A stretch of 64,000 nt of DNA, taken from Metopolophium dirhodum. Lineage: Eukaryota; Arthropoda; Insecta; Hemiptera; Aphididae. Location: positions 29,540,241 to 29,604,240 of the forward strand of contig NC_083565.1 of NCBI RefSeq assembly GCF_019925205.1, in the 5' to 3' direction. Positions 13,301 to 26,475 of this stretch are shown piece after piece. The notes below the pieces were generated by a model. The model was not told where the DNA came from, made no database searches, and saw only the letters and a list, made by a program, of their open reading frames with translations. Position numbers and translations under genes: made by a program. Each line of letters begins with the position of its first letter. The first letter of the stretch is position 1.

Positions 13301-16300
13301 AAAAAAAAATTGAAGGAGGGTGTTGGCGCCCGCAGGCAAATGCATTTTAAAAAACAAAAAAAAAAAATGTTGAAAAAATTTTACAGCAGAAAAATACAAT
13401 TCATAGTTCAAACTAAAATGCCCATATTCTTAAAAAGAAAAAACTATTTAAAATATTTATTTCATTAAACAAGGATTATTCAAGAGGTACCCCAGATTGT
13501 CAATGTTTAAAATATTTGGCTAGAGGTTAAATCCTAAAAAAAAATTGAAGGAGGGTGTTGGCGCCCGCAGGCAAATGCATTTTAGGAAACCAAAAAAAAA
13601 TTTTGAAAAAATTTAACTGTAGGACTCTACATTACAAAGTACAAACTAAAATGCCCAGATTCTTAAACAGAAAAAAGTATTTAAAATATTTATTTCATTA
13701 AACAAGGATTATTCAAGAGGTACCCCAGATTGTTAATGTTTCAAATATTTGGCTAGAGGTTAAATCCTAAAAAAAAAATTGAAGGAGGGTGTTGGCGCCC
13801 GCAGGCAAATGCATTTTAAAAAACAAAAAAAAAAAATGTTGAAAAAATTTTACAGCAGAAAAATACAATTCATAGTTCAAACTAAAATGCCCATATTCTT
13901 AAAAAGAAAAAACTATTTAAAATATTTATTTCATTAAACAAGGATTATTCAAGAGGTACCCCAGATTGTCAATGTTTAAAATATTTGGCTAGAGGTTAAA
14001 TCCTAAAAAAAAATTGAAGGAGGGTGTTGGCGCCCGCAGGCAAATGCATTTTAGGAAACCAAAAAAAAATTTTGAAAAATTTAACTGTAGGACTCTACAT
14101 TACAAAGTACAAACTAAAATGACCAGAATCTTAAACAGCAAAAACTATTTAAAATATTTATTTCATTAAATAAGGATTATTCAAGAGGAACCCCAGATTG
14201 TCAATGTTTAAAATATTTAGCTAGAGGTTAAATCCTAAAAAAGTAATTGAAGGAGGGTGTTGGCGCCCGCAGGCAAATGCATTTTAAAAAACAAAAAAAA
14301 AAAAAATTTGGAAAAAATTTTACAGAAGAAAAATACAATTCAAAGTTCAAACTAAAATGCCCATATTCTTAAACAAAAAAACTATTTAAAATATTTATTT
14401 CATTGAACAAGGAATATTCAAGAGGTACCCCAGATTGTCAATGTTTAAATTGAAGGAGGGTGTTGGCGCCCGCAGGCAAATGCATTTTAGGAAACCAAAA
14501 AAAAATTTTGAAAAATTTAACTGTAGGACTCTACATTACAAAGTACAAACTAAAATGACCAGAATCCTAAACAGAAAAAACTATTCAAAATATTTAGTTC
14601 ATTAAAGAATGATTATTCATAGGGCACCAAATTATCAATTTTCAAGTCAATACAAAATAATCAATTAGAGTTACATTACTAAAAAAAAAATTGAAGGAGA
14701 GTGTTGGCGCTCGCAGGCAAATGCATTTTAAAAAACAAAAAAAAAAAATTTGGAAAAAATTTTACAGAAGAAAAATACAATTCAAAGTTCAAACTAAAAT
14801 GCCCAAAATCTTAAACAGAAAAAAGTATTTAAAATATTTATTTCATTAAACAAGGATTATTCAAGAGGTACCCTAGATTGTCAATGTTTAAAATATTTGG
14901 CTAGAAGTTAAATCCTAAAAAAAAAATTGAAGGAAGGTGTTGGCGGCCGCAGGCAAATGCATTTTAAAAAACAAAAAAAAAAAATGTTGAAAAAATTTTA
15001 CAGCAGAAAAATACAATTCATAGTTCAAACTAAAATGCCCATATTCTTAAAAAGAAAAAACTATTTAAAATATTTATTTCATTAAACAAGGAATATTCAA
15101 GAGGTACCCCAGATTGTCAATTTTTAAATTGAAGGAGGGTGTTGGCGCCCGCAGGCAAATGCATTTTAGGAAACCAAAAAAAAATTTTGAAAAAATTTAA
15201 CTGTAGGACTCTACATTACAAAGTACAAACTAAAATGCCCAGAATCTTAAACAGAAAAAAGTATTTAAAATATTTATTTCATTAAACAAGGATTATTCAA
15301 GAGGTACCCCAGATTGTCAATGTTTAAAATATTTGGCTAGAGGTTAAATCCTAAAAAAAAAATTGAATTAGGGTGTTGGCGCCCGCAGGCAAATGCATTT
15401 TAAAAAACAAAAAAAAAAAATGTTGAAAAAATTTTACAGCAGAAAAATACAATTCATAGTTCAAACTAAAATGCCCATATTCTTAAAAAGAAAAAACTAT
15501 TTAAAATATTTATTTCATTAAACAAGGATTATTCAAGAGGTACCCCAGATTGTCAATGTTTAAAATATTTGGCTAGAGGTTAAATCCTAAAAAAAAATTG
15601 AAGGAGGGTGTTGGCGCCCACAGGCAAATGCATTTTAGGAAACCAAAAAAAAATTTTGAAAAATTTAACTGTAGGACTCTACATTACAAAGTACAAACTA
15701 AAATGACCAGAATCTTAAACAGCAAAAACTATTTAAAATATTTATTTCATTAAACAAGGATTATTCAAGAGGAACCCCAGATTGTCAATGTTTAAAATAT
15801 TTAGCTAGAGGTTAAATCCTAAAAAAGTAATTGAAGGAGGGTGTTGGCGCCCGCAGGCAAATGCATTTTAAAAAACAAAAAAAAAAAAATTTGGAAAAAA
15901 TTTTACAGAAGAAAAATACAATTCAAAGTTCAAACTAAAATGCCCATATTCTTAAACAAAAAAACTATTTAAAATATTTATTTCATTAAACAAGGAATAT
16001 TCAAGAGGTACCCCAGATTGTCAATGTTTAAATTGAAGGAGGGTGTTGGCGCCCGCAGGCAAATGCATTTTAGGAAACCAAAAAAAAATTTTGAAAAAAT
16101 TTAATTGTAGGACTCTACATTACAAAGTACAAACTAAAATGCCCAGAATCTTAAACAGAAAAAAGTATTTAAAATATTTATTTCATTAAACAAGGATTAT
16201 TCAAGAGGAACCCCAGATTGTCAATGTTTAAAATATTTAGCTAGAGGTTAAATCCTAAAAAAGTAATTGAAGGAGGATGTTGGCGCCCGCATGCAAATGC

Positions 16301-16499
16301 ATTTTAAAAAACAAAAAAAAAAAAATTTGGAAAAAATTTTACAGAAGAAAAATACAATTCAAAGTTCAAACTAAAATGCCCATATTCATAAAAAGAAAAA
16401 ACTATTTAAAATATTTATTTCATTAAACAAGGAATATTCAAGAGGTACCCCAGATTGTCAATGTTTAAATTGAAGGAGGGTGTTGGCTCCCGCAGGCAA

Positions 16500-19400
16500 A
16501 TGCATTTTAGGAAACCAAAAAAAAATTTTGAAAAATTTAACTGTAGGACTCTACATTACAAAGTACAAACTAAAATGACCAGAATCTTAAACAGCAAAAA
16601 CTATTTAAAATATTTATTTCATTAAACAAGGATTATTCAAGAGGAACCCCAGATTGTCAATGTTTAAAATATTTAGCTAGAGGTTAAATCCTAAAAAAGT
16701 AATTGAAGGAGGGTGTTGGCGCCCGCAGGCAAATGCATTTTAAAAAACAAAAAAAAAAAAATTTGGAAAAAATTTTACAGAAGAAAAATACAATTCAAAG
16801 TTCAAACTAAAATGCCCATATTCTTAAACAAAAAAACTATTTAAAATATTTATTTCATTGAACAAGGAATATTCAAGAGGTACCCCAGATTGTCAATGTT
16901 TAAATTGAAGGAGGGTGTTGGCGCCCGCAGGCAAATGCATTTTAGGAAACCAAAAAAAAATTTTGAAAAATTTAACTGTAGGACTCTACATTACAAAGTA
17001 CAAACTAAAATGACCAGAATCCTAAACAGAAAAAACTATTCAAAATATTTAGTTCATTAAAGAATGATTATTCATAGGGCACCAAATTATCAATTTTCAA
17101 GTCAATACAAAATAATCAATTAGAGTTACATTACTAAAAAAAAAATTGAAGGAGAGTGTTGGCGCTCGCAGGCAAATGCATTTTAAAAAACAAAAAAAAA
17201 AAAATTTGGAAAAAATTTTACAGAAGAAAAATACAATTCAAAGTTCAAACTAAAATGCCCATATTCTTAAAAAGAAAAAACTATTTAAAATATTTATTTC
17301 ATTAAACAAGGAATATTCAAGAGGTACCCCAGATTGTCAATGTTTAAATTGAAGGAGGGTGTTGGCGCCCGCAGGCAAATGCATTTTAGGAAACCAAAAA
17401 AAAATTTTGAAAAATTTAACTGTAGGACTCTACATTACAAAGTACAAACTAAAATGACCAGAATCTTAAACAGCAAAAACTATTTAAAATATTTATTTCA
17501 TTAAACAAGGATTATTCAAGAGGAACCCCAGATTGTCTATTTTTAAAATATTTGGCTAGAGGTTAAATCCTAAAAAAGAAATTGAAGGAGGGTGTTGGCG
17601 CCCGCAGGCAAATGCATTTTAAAAAACAAAAAAAAAAAAATTTGGAAAAAATTTTACAGAAGAAAAATACAATTCAAAGTTCAAACTAAAATGCCCATAT
17701 TCTTAAAAAGAAAAAACTATTTAAAATATTTATTTCATTAAACAAGGATTATTCAAGAGGTACCCCAGATTGTCAATGTTTAAATTGAAGGAGGGTGTTG
17801 GCGCCCGCAGGCAAATGCATTTTAGGAAACCAAAAAAAAATTTTGAAAAAATTTAATTGTAGGACTCTACATTACAAAGTACAAACTAAAATGCCCAGAA
17901 TCTTAAACAGAAAAAAGTATTTAAAATATTTATTTCATTAAACAAGGATTATTCAAGAGGAACCCCAGATTGTCAATGTTTAAAATATTTAGCTAGAGGT
18001 TAAATCCTAAAAAAGTAATTGAAGGAGGATGTTGGCGCCCGCATGCAAATGCATTTTAAAAAACAAAAAAAAAAAAATTTGGAAAAAATTTTACAGAAGA
18101 AAAATACAATTCAAAGTTCAAACTAAAATGCCCATATTCATAAAAAGAAAAAACTATTTAAAATATTTATTTCATTAAACAAGGAATATTCAAGAGGTAC
18201 CCCAGATTGTCAATGTTTAAATTGAAGGAGGGTGTTGGCGCCCGCAGGCAAATGCATTTTAGGAAACCAAAAAAAAATTTTGAAAAATTTAACTGTAGGA
18301 CTCTACATTACAAAGTACAAACTAAAATGACCAGAATCTTAAACAGCAAAAACTATTTAAAATATTTATTTCATTAAACAAGGATTATTCAAGAGGAACC
18401 CCAGATTGTCAATGTTTAAAATATTTAGCTAGAGGTTAAATCCTAAAAAAGTAATTGAAGGAGGGTGTTGGCGCCCGCAGGCAAATGCATTTTAAAAAAC
18501 AAAAAAAAAAAAAATTTGGAAAAAATTTTACAGAAGAAAAATACAATTCAAAGTTCAAACTAAAATGCCCATATTCTTAAACAATAAAACTATTTAAAAT
18601 ATTTATTTCATTGAACAAGGAATATTCAAGAGGTACCCCAGATTGTCAATGTTTAAATTGAAGGAGGGTGTTGGCGCCCGCAGGCAAATGCATTTTAGGA
18701 AACCAAAAAAAAATTTTGAAAAATTTAACTGTAGGACTCTACATTACAAAGTACAAACTAAAATGACCAGAATCCTAAACAGAAAAAACTATTCAAAATA
18801 TTTAGTTCATTAAAGAATGATTATTCATAGGGCACCAAATTATCTATTTTCAAGTCAATACAAAATAATCAATTAGAGTTACATTACTAAAAAAAAAATT
18901 GAAGGAGAGTGTTGGCGCTCGCAGGCAAATGCATTTTAAAAAACAAAAAAAAAAAAATTTGGAAAAAATTTTACAGAAGAAAAATACTATTCAAAGTTCA
19001 AACTAAAATGCCCAAAATCTTAAACAGAAAAAAGTATTTAAAATATTTATTTCATTAAACAAGGATTATTCAAGAGGTACCCCAGATTGTCAATGTTTAA
19101 AATATTTGGCTAGAGGTTAAATCCTAAAAAAAAAATTGAAGGAAGGTGTTGGCGCCCGCAGGCAAATGCATTTTAAAAAACAAAAAAAAAAAATGTTGAA
19201 AAAATTTTACAGCAGAAAAATACAATTCATAGTTCAAACTAAAATGCCCATATTCTTAAAAAGAAAAAACTATTTAAAATATTTATTTCATTAAACAAGG
19301 AATATTCAAGAGGTACCCCAGATTGTCAATGTTTAAATTGAAGGAGGGTGTTGGCGCCCGCAGGCAAATGCATTTTAGGAAACCAAAAAAAAATTTTGAA

Positions 19401-22400
19401 AAAATTTAACTGTAGGACTCTACATTACAAAGTACAAACTAAAATGCCCAGAATCTTAAACAGAAAAAAGTATTTAAAATATTTATTTCATTAAACAAGG
19501 ATTATTCAAGAGGTACCCCAGATTGTCAATGTTTAAAATATTTGGCTAGAGGTTAAATCCTAAAAAAAAAATTGAAGGAGGGTGTTGGCGCCCGCAGGCA
19601 AATGCATTTTAAAAAACAAAAAAAAAAAATGTTGAAAAAATTTTACAGCAGAAAAATACAATTCATAGTTCAAACTAAAATGCCCATATTCTTAAAAAGA
19701 AAAAACTATTTAAAATATTTATTTCATTAAACAAGGATTATTCAAGAGGTACCCCAGATTGTCAATGTTTAAAATATTTGGCTAGAGGTTAAATCCTAAA
19801 AAAAAATTGAAGGAGGGTGTTGGCGCCCGCAGGCAAATGCATTTTAGGAAACCAAAAAAAAATTTTGAAAAATTTAACTGTAGGACTCTACATTACAAAG
19901 TACAAACTAAAATGACCAGAATCTTAAACAGCAAAAACTATTTAAAATATTTATTTCATTAAACAAGGATTATTCAAGAGGAACCCCAGATTGTCAATGT
20001 TTAAAATATTTAGCTAGAGGTTAAATCCTAAAAAAGTAATTGAAGGAGGGTGTTGGCGCCCGCAGGCAAATGCATTTTAAAAAACAAAAAAAAAAAAATT
20101 TGGAAAAAATTTTACAGAAGAAAAATACAATTCAAAGTTCAAACTAAAATGCCCATATTCTTAAACAAAAAAACTATTTAAAATATTTATTTCATTGAAC
20201 AAGGAATATTCAAGAGGTACCCCAGATTGTCAATGTTTAAATTGAAGGAGGGTGTTGGCGCCCGCAGGCAAATGCATTTTAGGAAACCAAAAAAAAATTT
20301 TGAAAAATTTAACTGTAGGACTCTACATTACAAAGTACAAACTAAAATGACCAGAATCCTAAACAGAAAAAACTATTCAAAATATTTAGTTCATTAAAGA
20401 ATGATTATTCATAGGGCACCAAATTATCAATTTTCAAGTCAATACAAAATAATCAATTAGAGTTACATTACTAAAAAAAAAATTGAAGGAGAGTGTTGGC
20501 GCTCGCAGGCAAATGCATTTTAAAAAACAAAAAAAAAAAAATTTGGAAAAAATTTTACAGAAGAAAAATACAATTCAAAGTTCAAACTAAAATGCCCATA
20601 TTCTTAAAAAGAAAAAACTATTTAAAATATTTATTTCATTAAACAAGGAATATTCAAGAGGTACCCCAGATTGTCAATGTTTAAATTGAAGGAGGGTGTT
20701 GGCGCCCGCAGGCAAATGCATTTTAGGAAACCAAAAAAAAATTTTGAAAAATTTAACTGTAGGACTCTACATTACAAAGTACAAACTAAAATGACCAGAA
20801 TCTTAAACAGCAAAAACTATTTAAAATATTTATTTCATTAAACAAGGATTATTCAAGAGGAACCCCAGATTGTCTATTTTTAAAATATTTGGCTAGAGGT
20901 TAAATCCTAAAAAAGAAATTGAAGGAGGGTGTTGGCGCCCGCAGGCAAATGCATTTTAAAAAACAAAAAAAAAAAAATTTGGAAAAAATTTTACAGAAGA
21001 AAAATACAATTCAAAGTTCAAACTAAAATGCCCATATTCTTAAAAAGAAAAAACTATTTAAAATATTTATTTCATTAAACAAGGATTATTCAAGAGGTAC
21101 CCCAGATTGTCAATGTTTAAATTGAAGGAGGGTGTTGGCGCCCGCAGGCAAATGCATTTTAGGAAACCAAAAAAAAATTTTGAAAAAATTTAATTGTAGG
21201 ACTCTACATTACAAAGTACAAACTAAAATGCCCAGAATCTTAAACAGAAAAAAGTATTTAAAATATTTATTTCATTAAACAAGGATTATTCAAGAGGAAC
21301 CCCAGATTGTCAATGTTTAAAATATTTAGCTAGAGGTTAAATCCTAAAAAAGTAATTGAAGGAGGATGTTGGCGCCCGCATGCAAATGCATTTTAAAAAA
21401 CAAAAAAAAAAAAATTTGGAAAAAATTTTACAGAAGAAAAATACAATTCAAAGTTCAAACTAAAATGCCCATATTCATAAAAAGAAAAAACTATTTAAAA
21501 TATTTATTTCATTAAACAAGGAATATTCAAGAGGTACCCCAGATTGTCAATGTTTAAATTGAAGGAGGGTGTTGGCGCCCGCAGGCAAATGCATTTTAGG
21601 AAACCAAAAAAAAATTTTGAAAAATTTAACTGTAGGACTCTACATTACAAAGTACAAACTAAAATGACCAGAATCTTAAACAGCAAAAACTATTTAAAAT
21701 ATTTATTTCATTAAACAAGGATTATTCAAGAGGAACCCCAGATTGTCAATGTTTAAAATATTTAGCTAGAGGTTAAATCCTAAAAAAGTAATTGAAGGAG
21801 GGTGTTGGCGCCCGCAGGCAAATGCATTTTAAAAAACAAAAAAAAAAAAATTTGGAAAAAATTTTACAGAAGAAAAATACAATTCAAAGTTCAAACTAAA
21901 ATGCCCATATTCTTAAACAATAAAACTATTTAAAATATTTATTTCATTGAACAAGGAATATTCAAGAGGTACCCCAGATTGTCAATGTTTAAATTGAAGG
22001 AGGGTGTTGGCGCCCGCAGGCAAATGCATTTTAGGAAACCAAAAAAAAATTTTGAAAAATTTAACTGTAGGACTCTACATTACAAAGTACAAACTAAAAT
22101 GACCAGAATCCTAAACAGAAAAAACTATTCAAAATATTTAGTTCATTAAAGAATGATTATTCATAGGGCACCAAATTATCTATTTTCAAGTCAATACAAA
22201 ATAATCAATTAGAGTTACATTACTAAAAAAAAAATTGAAGGAGAGTGTTGGCGCTCGCAGGCAAATGCATTTTAAAAAACAAAAAAAAAAAAAATTTGGA
22301 AAAAATTTTACAGAAGAAAAATACTATTCAAAGTTCAAACTAAAATGCCCAAAATCTTAAACAGAAAAAAGTATTTAAAATATTTATTTCATTAAACAAG

Positions 22401-23175
22401 GATTATTCAAGAGGTACCCCAGATTGTCAATGTTTAAAATATTTGGCTAGAGGTTAAATCCTAAAAAAAAAATTGAAGGAAGGTGTTGGCGCCCGCAGGC
22501 AAATGCATTTTAAAAAACAAAAAAAAAAAATGTTGAAAAAATTTTACAGCAGAAAAATACAATTCATAGTTCAAACTAAAATGCCCATATTCTTAAAAAG
22601 AAAAAACTATTTAAAATATTTATTTCATTAAACAAGGAATATTCAAGAGGTACCCCAGATTGTCAATGTTTAAATTGAAGGAGGGTGTTGGCGCCCGCAG
22701 GCAAATGCATTTTAGGAAACCAAAAAAAAATTTTGAAAAAATTTAACTGTAGGACTCTACATTACAAAGTACAAACTAAAATGCCCAGAATCTTAAACAG
22801 AAAAAAGTATTTAAAATATTTATTTCATTAAACAAGGATTATTCAAGAGGTACCCCAGATTGTCAATGTTTAAAATATTTGGCTAGAGGTTAAATCCTAA
22901 AAAAAAAATTGAAGGAGGGTGTTGGCGCCCGCAGGCAAATGCATTTTAAAAAACAAAAAAAAAAAATGTTGAAAAAATTTTACAGCAGAAAAATACAATT
23001 CATAGTTCAAACTAAAATGCCCATATTCTTAAAAAGAAAAAACTATTTAAAATATTTATTTCATTAAACAAGGATTATTCAAGAGGTACCCCAGATTGTC
23101 AATGTTTAAAATATTTGGCTAGAGGTTAAATCCTAAAAAAAAATTGAAGGAGGGTGTTGGCGCCCGCAGGCAAAT
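16500..23175. repeat. Tandem duplication of about 3,337 bp within the array
   Basis: Shared private variants repeat at a constant offset: 'gattgtctattttt' at 17531 and 20868; 'catagggcacc' at 17073 and 20410; the 'ggaggatgtt' box at 18024 and 21361; 'acaataaaac' at 18581 and 21917; 'tatctatttt' at 18841 and 22177. The variant box at 16272 has no partner at 19609, so the first copy begins after about 16.3-16.5 kb. Edges are accurate to about one monomer. Confidence 0.85.
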
Positions 23176-23379
23176 GCATTTTAGGAAACCAAAAAAAAAT
23201 TTTGAAAAATTTAACTGTAGGACTCTACATTACAAAGTACAAACTAAAATGACCAGAATCTTAAACAGCAAAAACTATTTAAAATATTTATTTCATTAAA
23301 CAAGGATTATTCAAGAGGAACCCCAGATTGTCAATGTTTAAAATATTTAGCTAGAGGTTAAATCCTAAAAAAGTAATTG

Positions 23380-23700
23380 AAGGAGGGTGTTGCCCGCAGG
23401 CAAATGCATTTTAAAAAACAAAAAAAAAAAAATTTGGAAAAAATTTTACAGAAGAAAAATACAATTCAAAGTTCAAACTAGGCAAATGCATTTTAGGAAA
23501 CCAAAAAAAAATTTTGAAAAATTTAACTGTAGGACTCTACATTACAAAGTACAAACTAAAATGACCAGAATCCTAAACAGAAAAAACTATTCAAAATATT
23601 TAGTTCATTAAAGAATGATTATTCATAGGGCACCAAATTATCAATTTTCAAGTCAATACAAAATAATCAATTAGAGTTACATTACTAAAAAAAAAATTGA
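23380..23700 (+). repeat. Deletion-hybrid B/A-C monomer, copy 1 of 3
   Basis: The box is shortened by 4 bp (GTGTTGCCCGCAGG instead of GTGTTGGCGCCCGCAGG). A B1 head then runs into a second box remnant through the junction 'caaactaggcaaatgcattt', skipping the rest of the B monomer. An A head with a C tail follows. Loss of the stop-rich middle creates a 74-codon open frame on the plus strand (23387-23611). It is a by-product of the deletion and is not counted as a gene. Confidence 0.8.
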
Positions 23701-26156
23701 AGGAGAGTGTTGGCGCTCGCAGGCAAATGCATTTTAAAAAACAAAAAAAAAAAAAATTTGGAAAAAATTTTACAGAAGAAAAATACAATTCAAAGTTCAA
23801 ACTAAAATGCCCATATTCTTAAACAAAAAAACTATTTAAAATATTTATTTCATTAAACAAGGAATATTCAAGAGGTACCCCAGATTGTCAATGTTTAAAT
23901 TGAAGGAGGGTGTTGGCGCCCGCAGGCAAATGCATTTTAGGAAACCAAAAAAAAATTTTGAAAAAATTTAATTGTAGGACTCTACATTACAAAGTACAAA
24001 CTAAAATGCCCAGAATCTTAAACAGAAAAAAGTATTTAAAATATTTATTTCATTAAACAAGGATTATTCAAGAGGAACCCCAGATTGTCAATGTTTAAAA
24101 TATTTAGCTAGAGGTTAAATCCTAAAAAAGTAATTGAAGGAGAGTGTTGGCGCTCGCAGGCAAATGCATTTTAAAAAACAAAAAAAAAAAAATTTGGAAA
24201 AAATTTTACAGAAGAAAAATACAATTCAAAGTTCAAACTAAAATGCCCATATTCATAAAAAGAAAAAACTATTTAAAATATTTATTTCATTAAACAAGGA
24301 ATATTCAAGAGGTACCCCAGATTGTCAATGTTTAAATTGAAGGAGGGTGTTGGCGCCCGCAGGCAAATGCATTTTAGGAAACCAAAAAAAAATTTTGAAA
24401 AATTTAACTGTAGGACTCTACATTACAAAGTACAAACTAAAATGACCAGAATCTTAAACAGCAAAAACTATTTAAAATATTTATTTCATTAAACAAGGAT
24501 TATTCAAGAGGAACCCCAGATTGTCAATGTTTAAAATATTTAGCTAGAGGTTAAATCCTAAAAAAGTAATTGAAGGAGGGTGTTGGCGCCCGCAGGCAAA
24601 TGCATTTTAAAAAACAAAAAAAAAAAAATTTGGAAAAAATTTTACAGAAGAAAATTACAATTCAAAGTTCAAACTAAAATGCCCATATTCTTAAACAAAA
24701 AAACTATTTAAAATATTTATTTCATTGAACAAGGAATATTCAAGAGGTACCCCAGATTGTCAATGTTTAAATTGAAGGAGGGTGTTGGCGCCCGCAGGCA
24801 AATGCATTTTAGGAAACCAAAAAAAAATTTTGAAAAATTTAACTGTAGGACTCTACATTACAAAGTACAAACTAAAATGACCAGAATCCTAAACAGAAAA
24901 AACTATTCAAAATATTTAGTTCATTAAAGAATGATTATTCATAGGGCACCAAATTATCTATTTTCAAGTCAATACAAAATAATCAATTAGAGTTACATTA
25001 CTAAAAAAAAAATTGAAGGAGAGTGTTGGCGCTCGCAGGCAAATGCATTTTAAAAAACAAAAAAAAAAAAATTTGGAAAAAATTTTACAGAAGAAAAATA
25101 CTATTCAAAGTTCAAACTAAAATGCCCAAAATCTTAAACAGAAAAAAGTATTTAAAATATTTATTTCATTAAACAAGGATTATTCAAGAGGTACCCCAGA
25201 TTGTCAATGTTTAAAATATTTGGCTAGAGGTTAAATCCTAAAAAAAAAATTGAAGGAAGGTGTTGGCGCCCGCAGGCAAATGCATTTTAAAAAACAAAAA
25301 AAAAAAATGTTGAAAAAATTTTACAGCAGAAAAATACAATTCATAGTTCAAACTAAAATGCCCATATTCTTAAAAAGAAAAAACTATTTAAAATATTTAT
25401 TTCATTAAACAAGGAATATTCAAGAGGTACCCCAGATTGTCAATGTTTAAATTGAAGGAGGGTGTTGGCGCCCGCAGGCAAATGCATTTTAGGAAACCAA
25501 AAAAAAATTTTGAAAAAATTTAACTGTAGGACTCTACATTACAAAGTACAAACTAAAATGCCCAGAATCTTAAACAGAAAAAAGTATTTAAAATATTTAT
25601 TTCATTAAACAAGGATTATTCAAGAGGTACCCCAGATTGTCAATGTTTAAAATATTTGGCTAGAGGTTAAATCCTAAAAAAAAAATTGAAGGAGGGTGTT
25701 GGCGCCCGCAGGCAAATGCATTTTAAAAAACAAAAAAAAAAAATGTTGAAAAAATTTTACAGCAGAAAAATACAATTCATAGTTCAAACTAAAATGCCCA
25801 TATTCTTAAAAAGAAAAAACTATTTAAAATATTTATTTCATTAAACAAGGATTATTCAAGAGGTACCCCAGATTGTCAATGTTTAAAATATTTGGCTAGA
25901 GGTTAAATCCTAAAAAAAAATTGAAGGAGGGTGTTGGCGCCCGCAGGCAAATGCATTTTAGGAAACCAAAAAAAAATTTTGAAAAATTTAACTGTAGGAC
26001 TCTACATTACAAAGTACAAACTAAAATGACCAGAATCTTAAACAGCAAAAACTATTTAAAATATTTATTTCATTAAACAAGGATTATTCAAGAGGAACCC
26101 CAGATTGTCAATGTTTAAAATATTTAGCTAGAGGTTAAATCCTAAAAAAGTAATTG

Positions 26157-26475
26157 AAGGAGGGTGTTGCCCGCAGGCAAATGCATTTTAAAAAACAAAA
26201 AAAAAAAAATTTGGAAAAAATTTTACAGAAGAAAAATACAATTCAAAGTTCAAACTAGGCAAATGCATTTTAGGAAACCAAAAAAAAATTTTGAAAAATT
26301 TAACTGTAGGACTCTACATTACAAAGTACAAACTAAAATGACCAGAATCCTAAACAGAAAAAACTATTCAAAATATTTAGTTCATTAAAGAATGATTATT
26401 CATAGGGCACCAAATTATCAATTTTCAAGTCAATACAAAATAATCAATTAGAGTTACATTACTAAAAAAAAAATT
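26157..26475 (+). repeat. Deletion-hybrid B/A-C monomer, copy 2 of 3
   Basis: The same two junctions as the copy at 23.38 kb are present, 2,777 bp downstream. The 74-codon frame (26164-26388) has the same predicted translation, which shows that the duplication happened after the deletions. Confidence 0.8.

Noticed and set aside
23387..23611. 74-codon open frame, repeated at 26164-26388 and 30027-30251
   Set aside because: It lies entirely within satellite monomers and arises from the same two deletions. The product is lysine-rich translation of A tracts. There is no start context or independent conservation.
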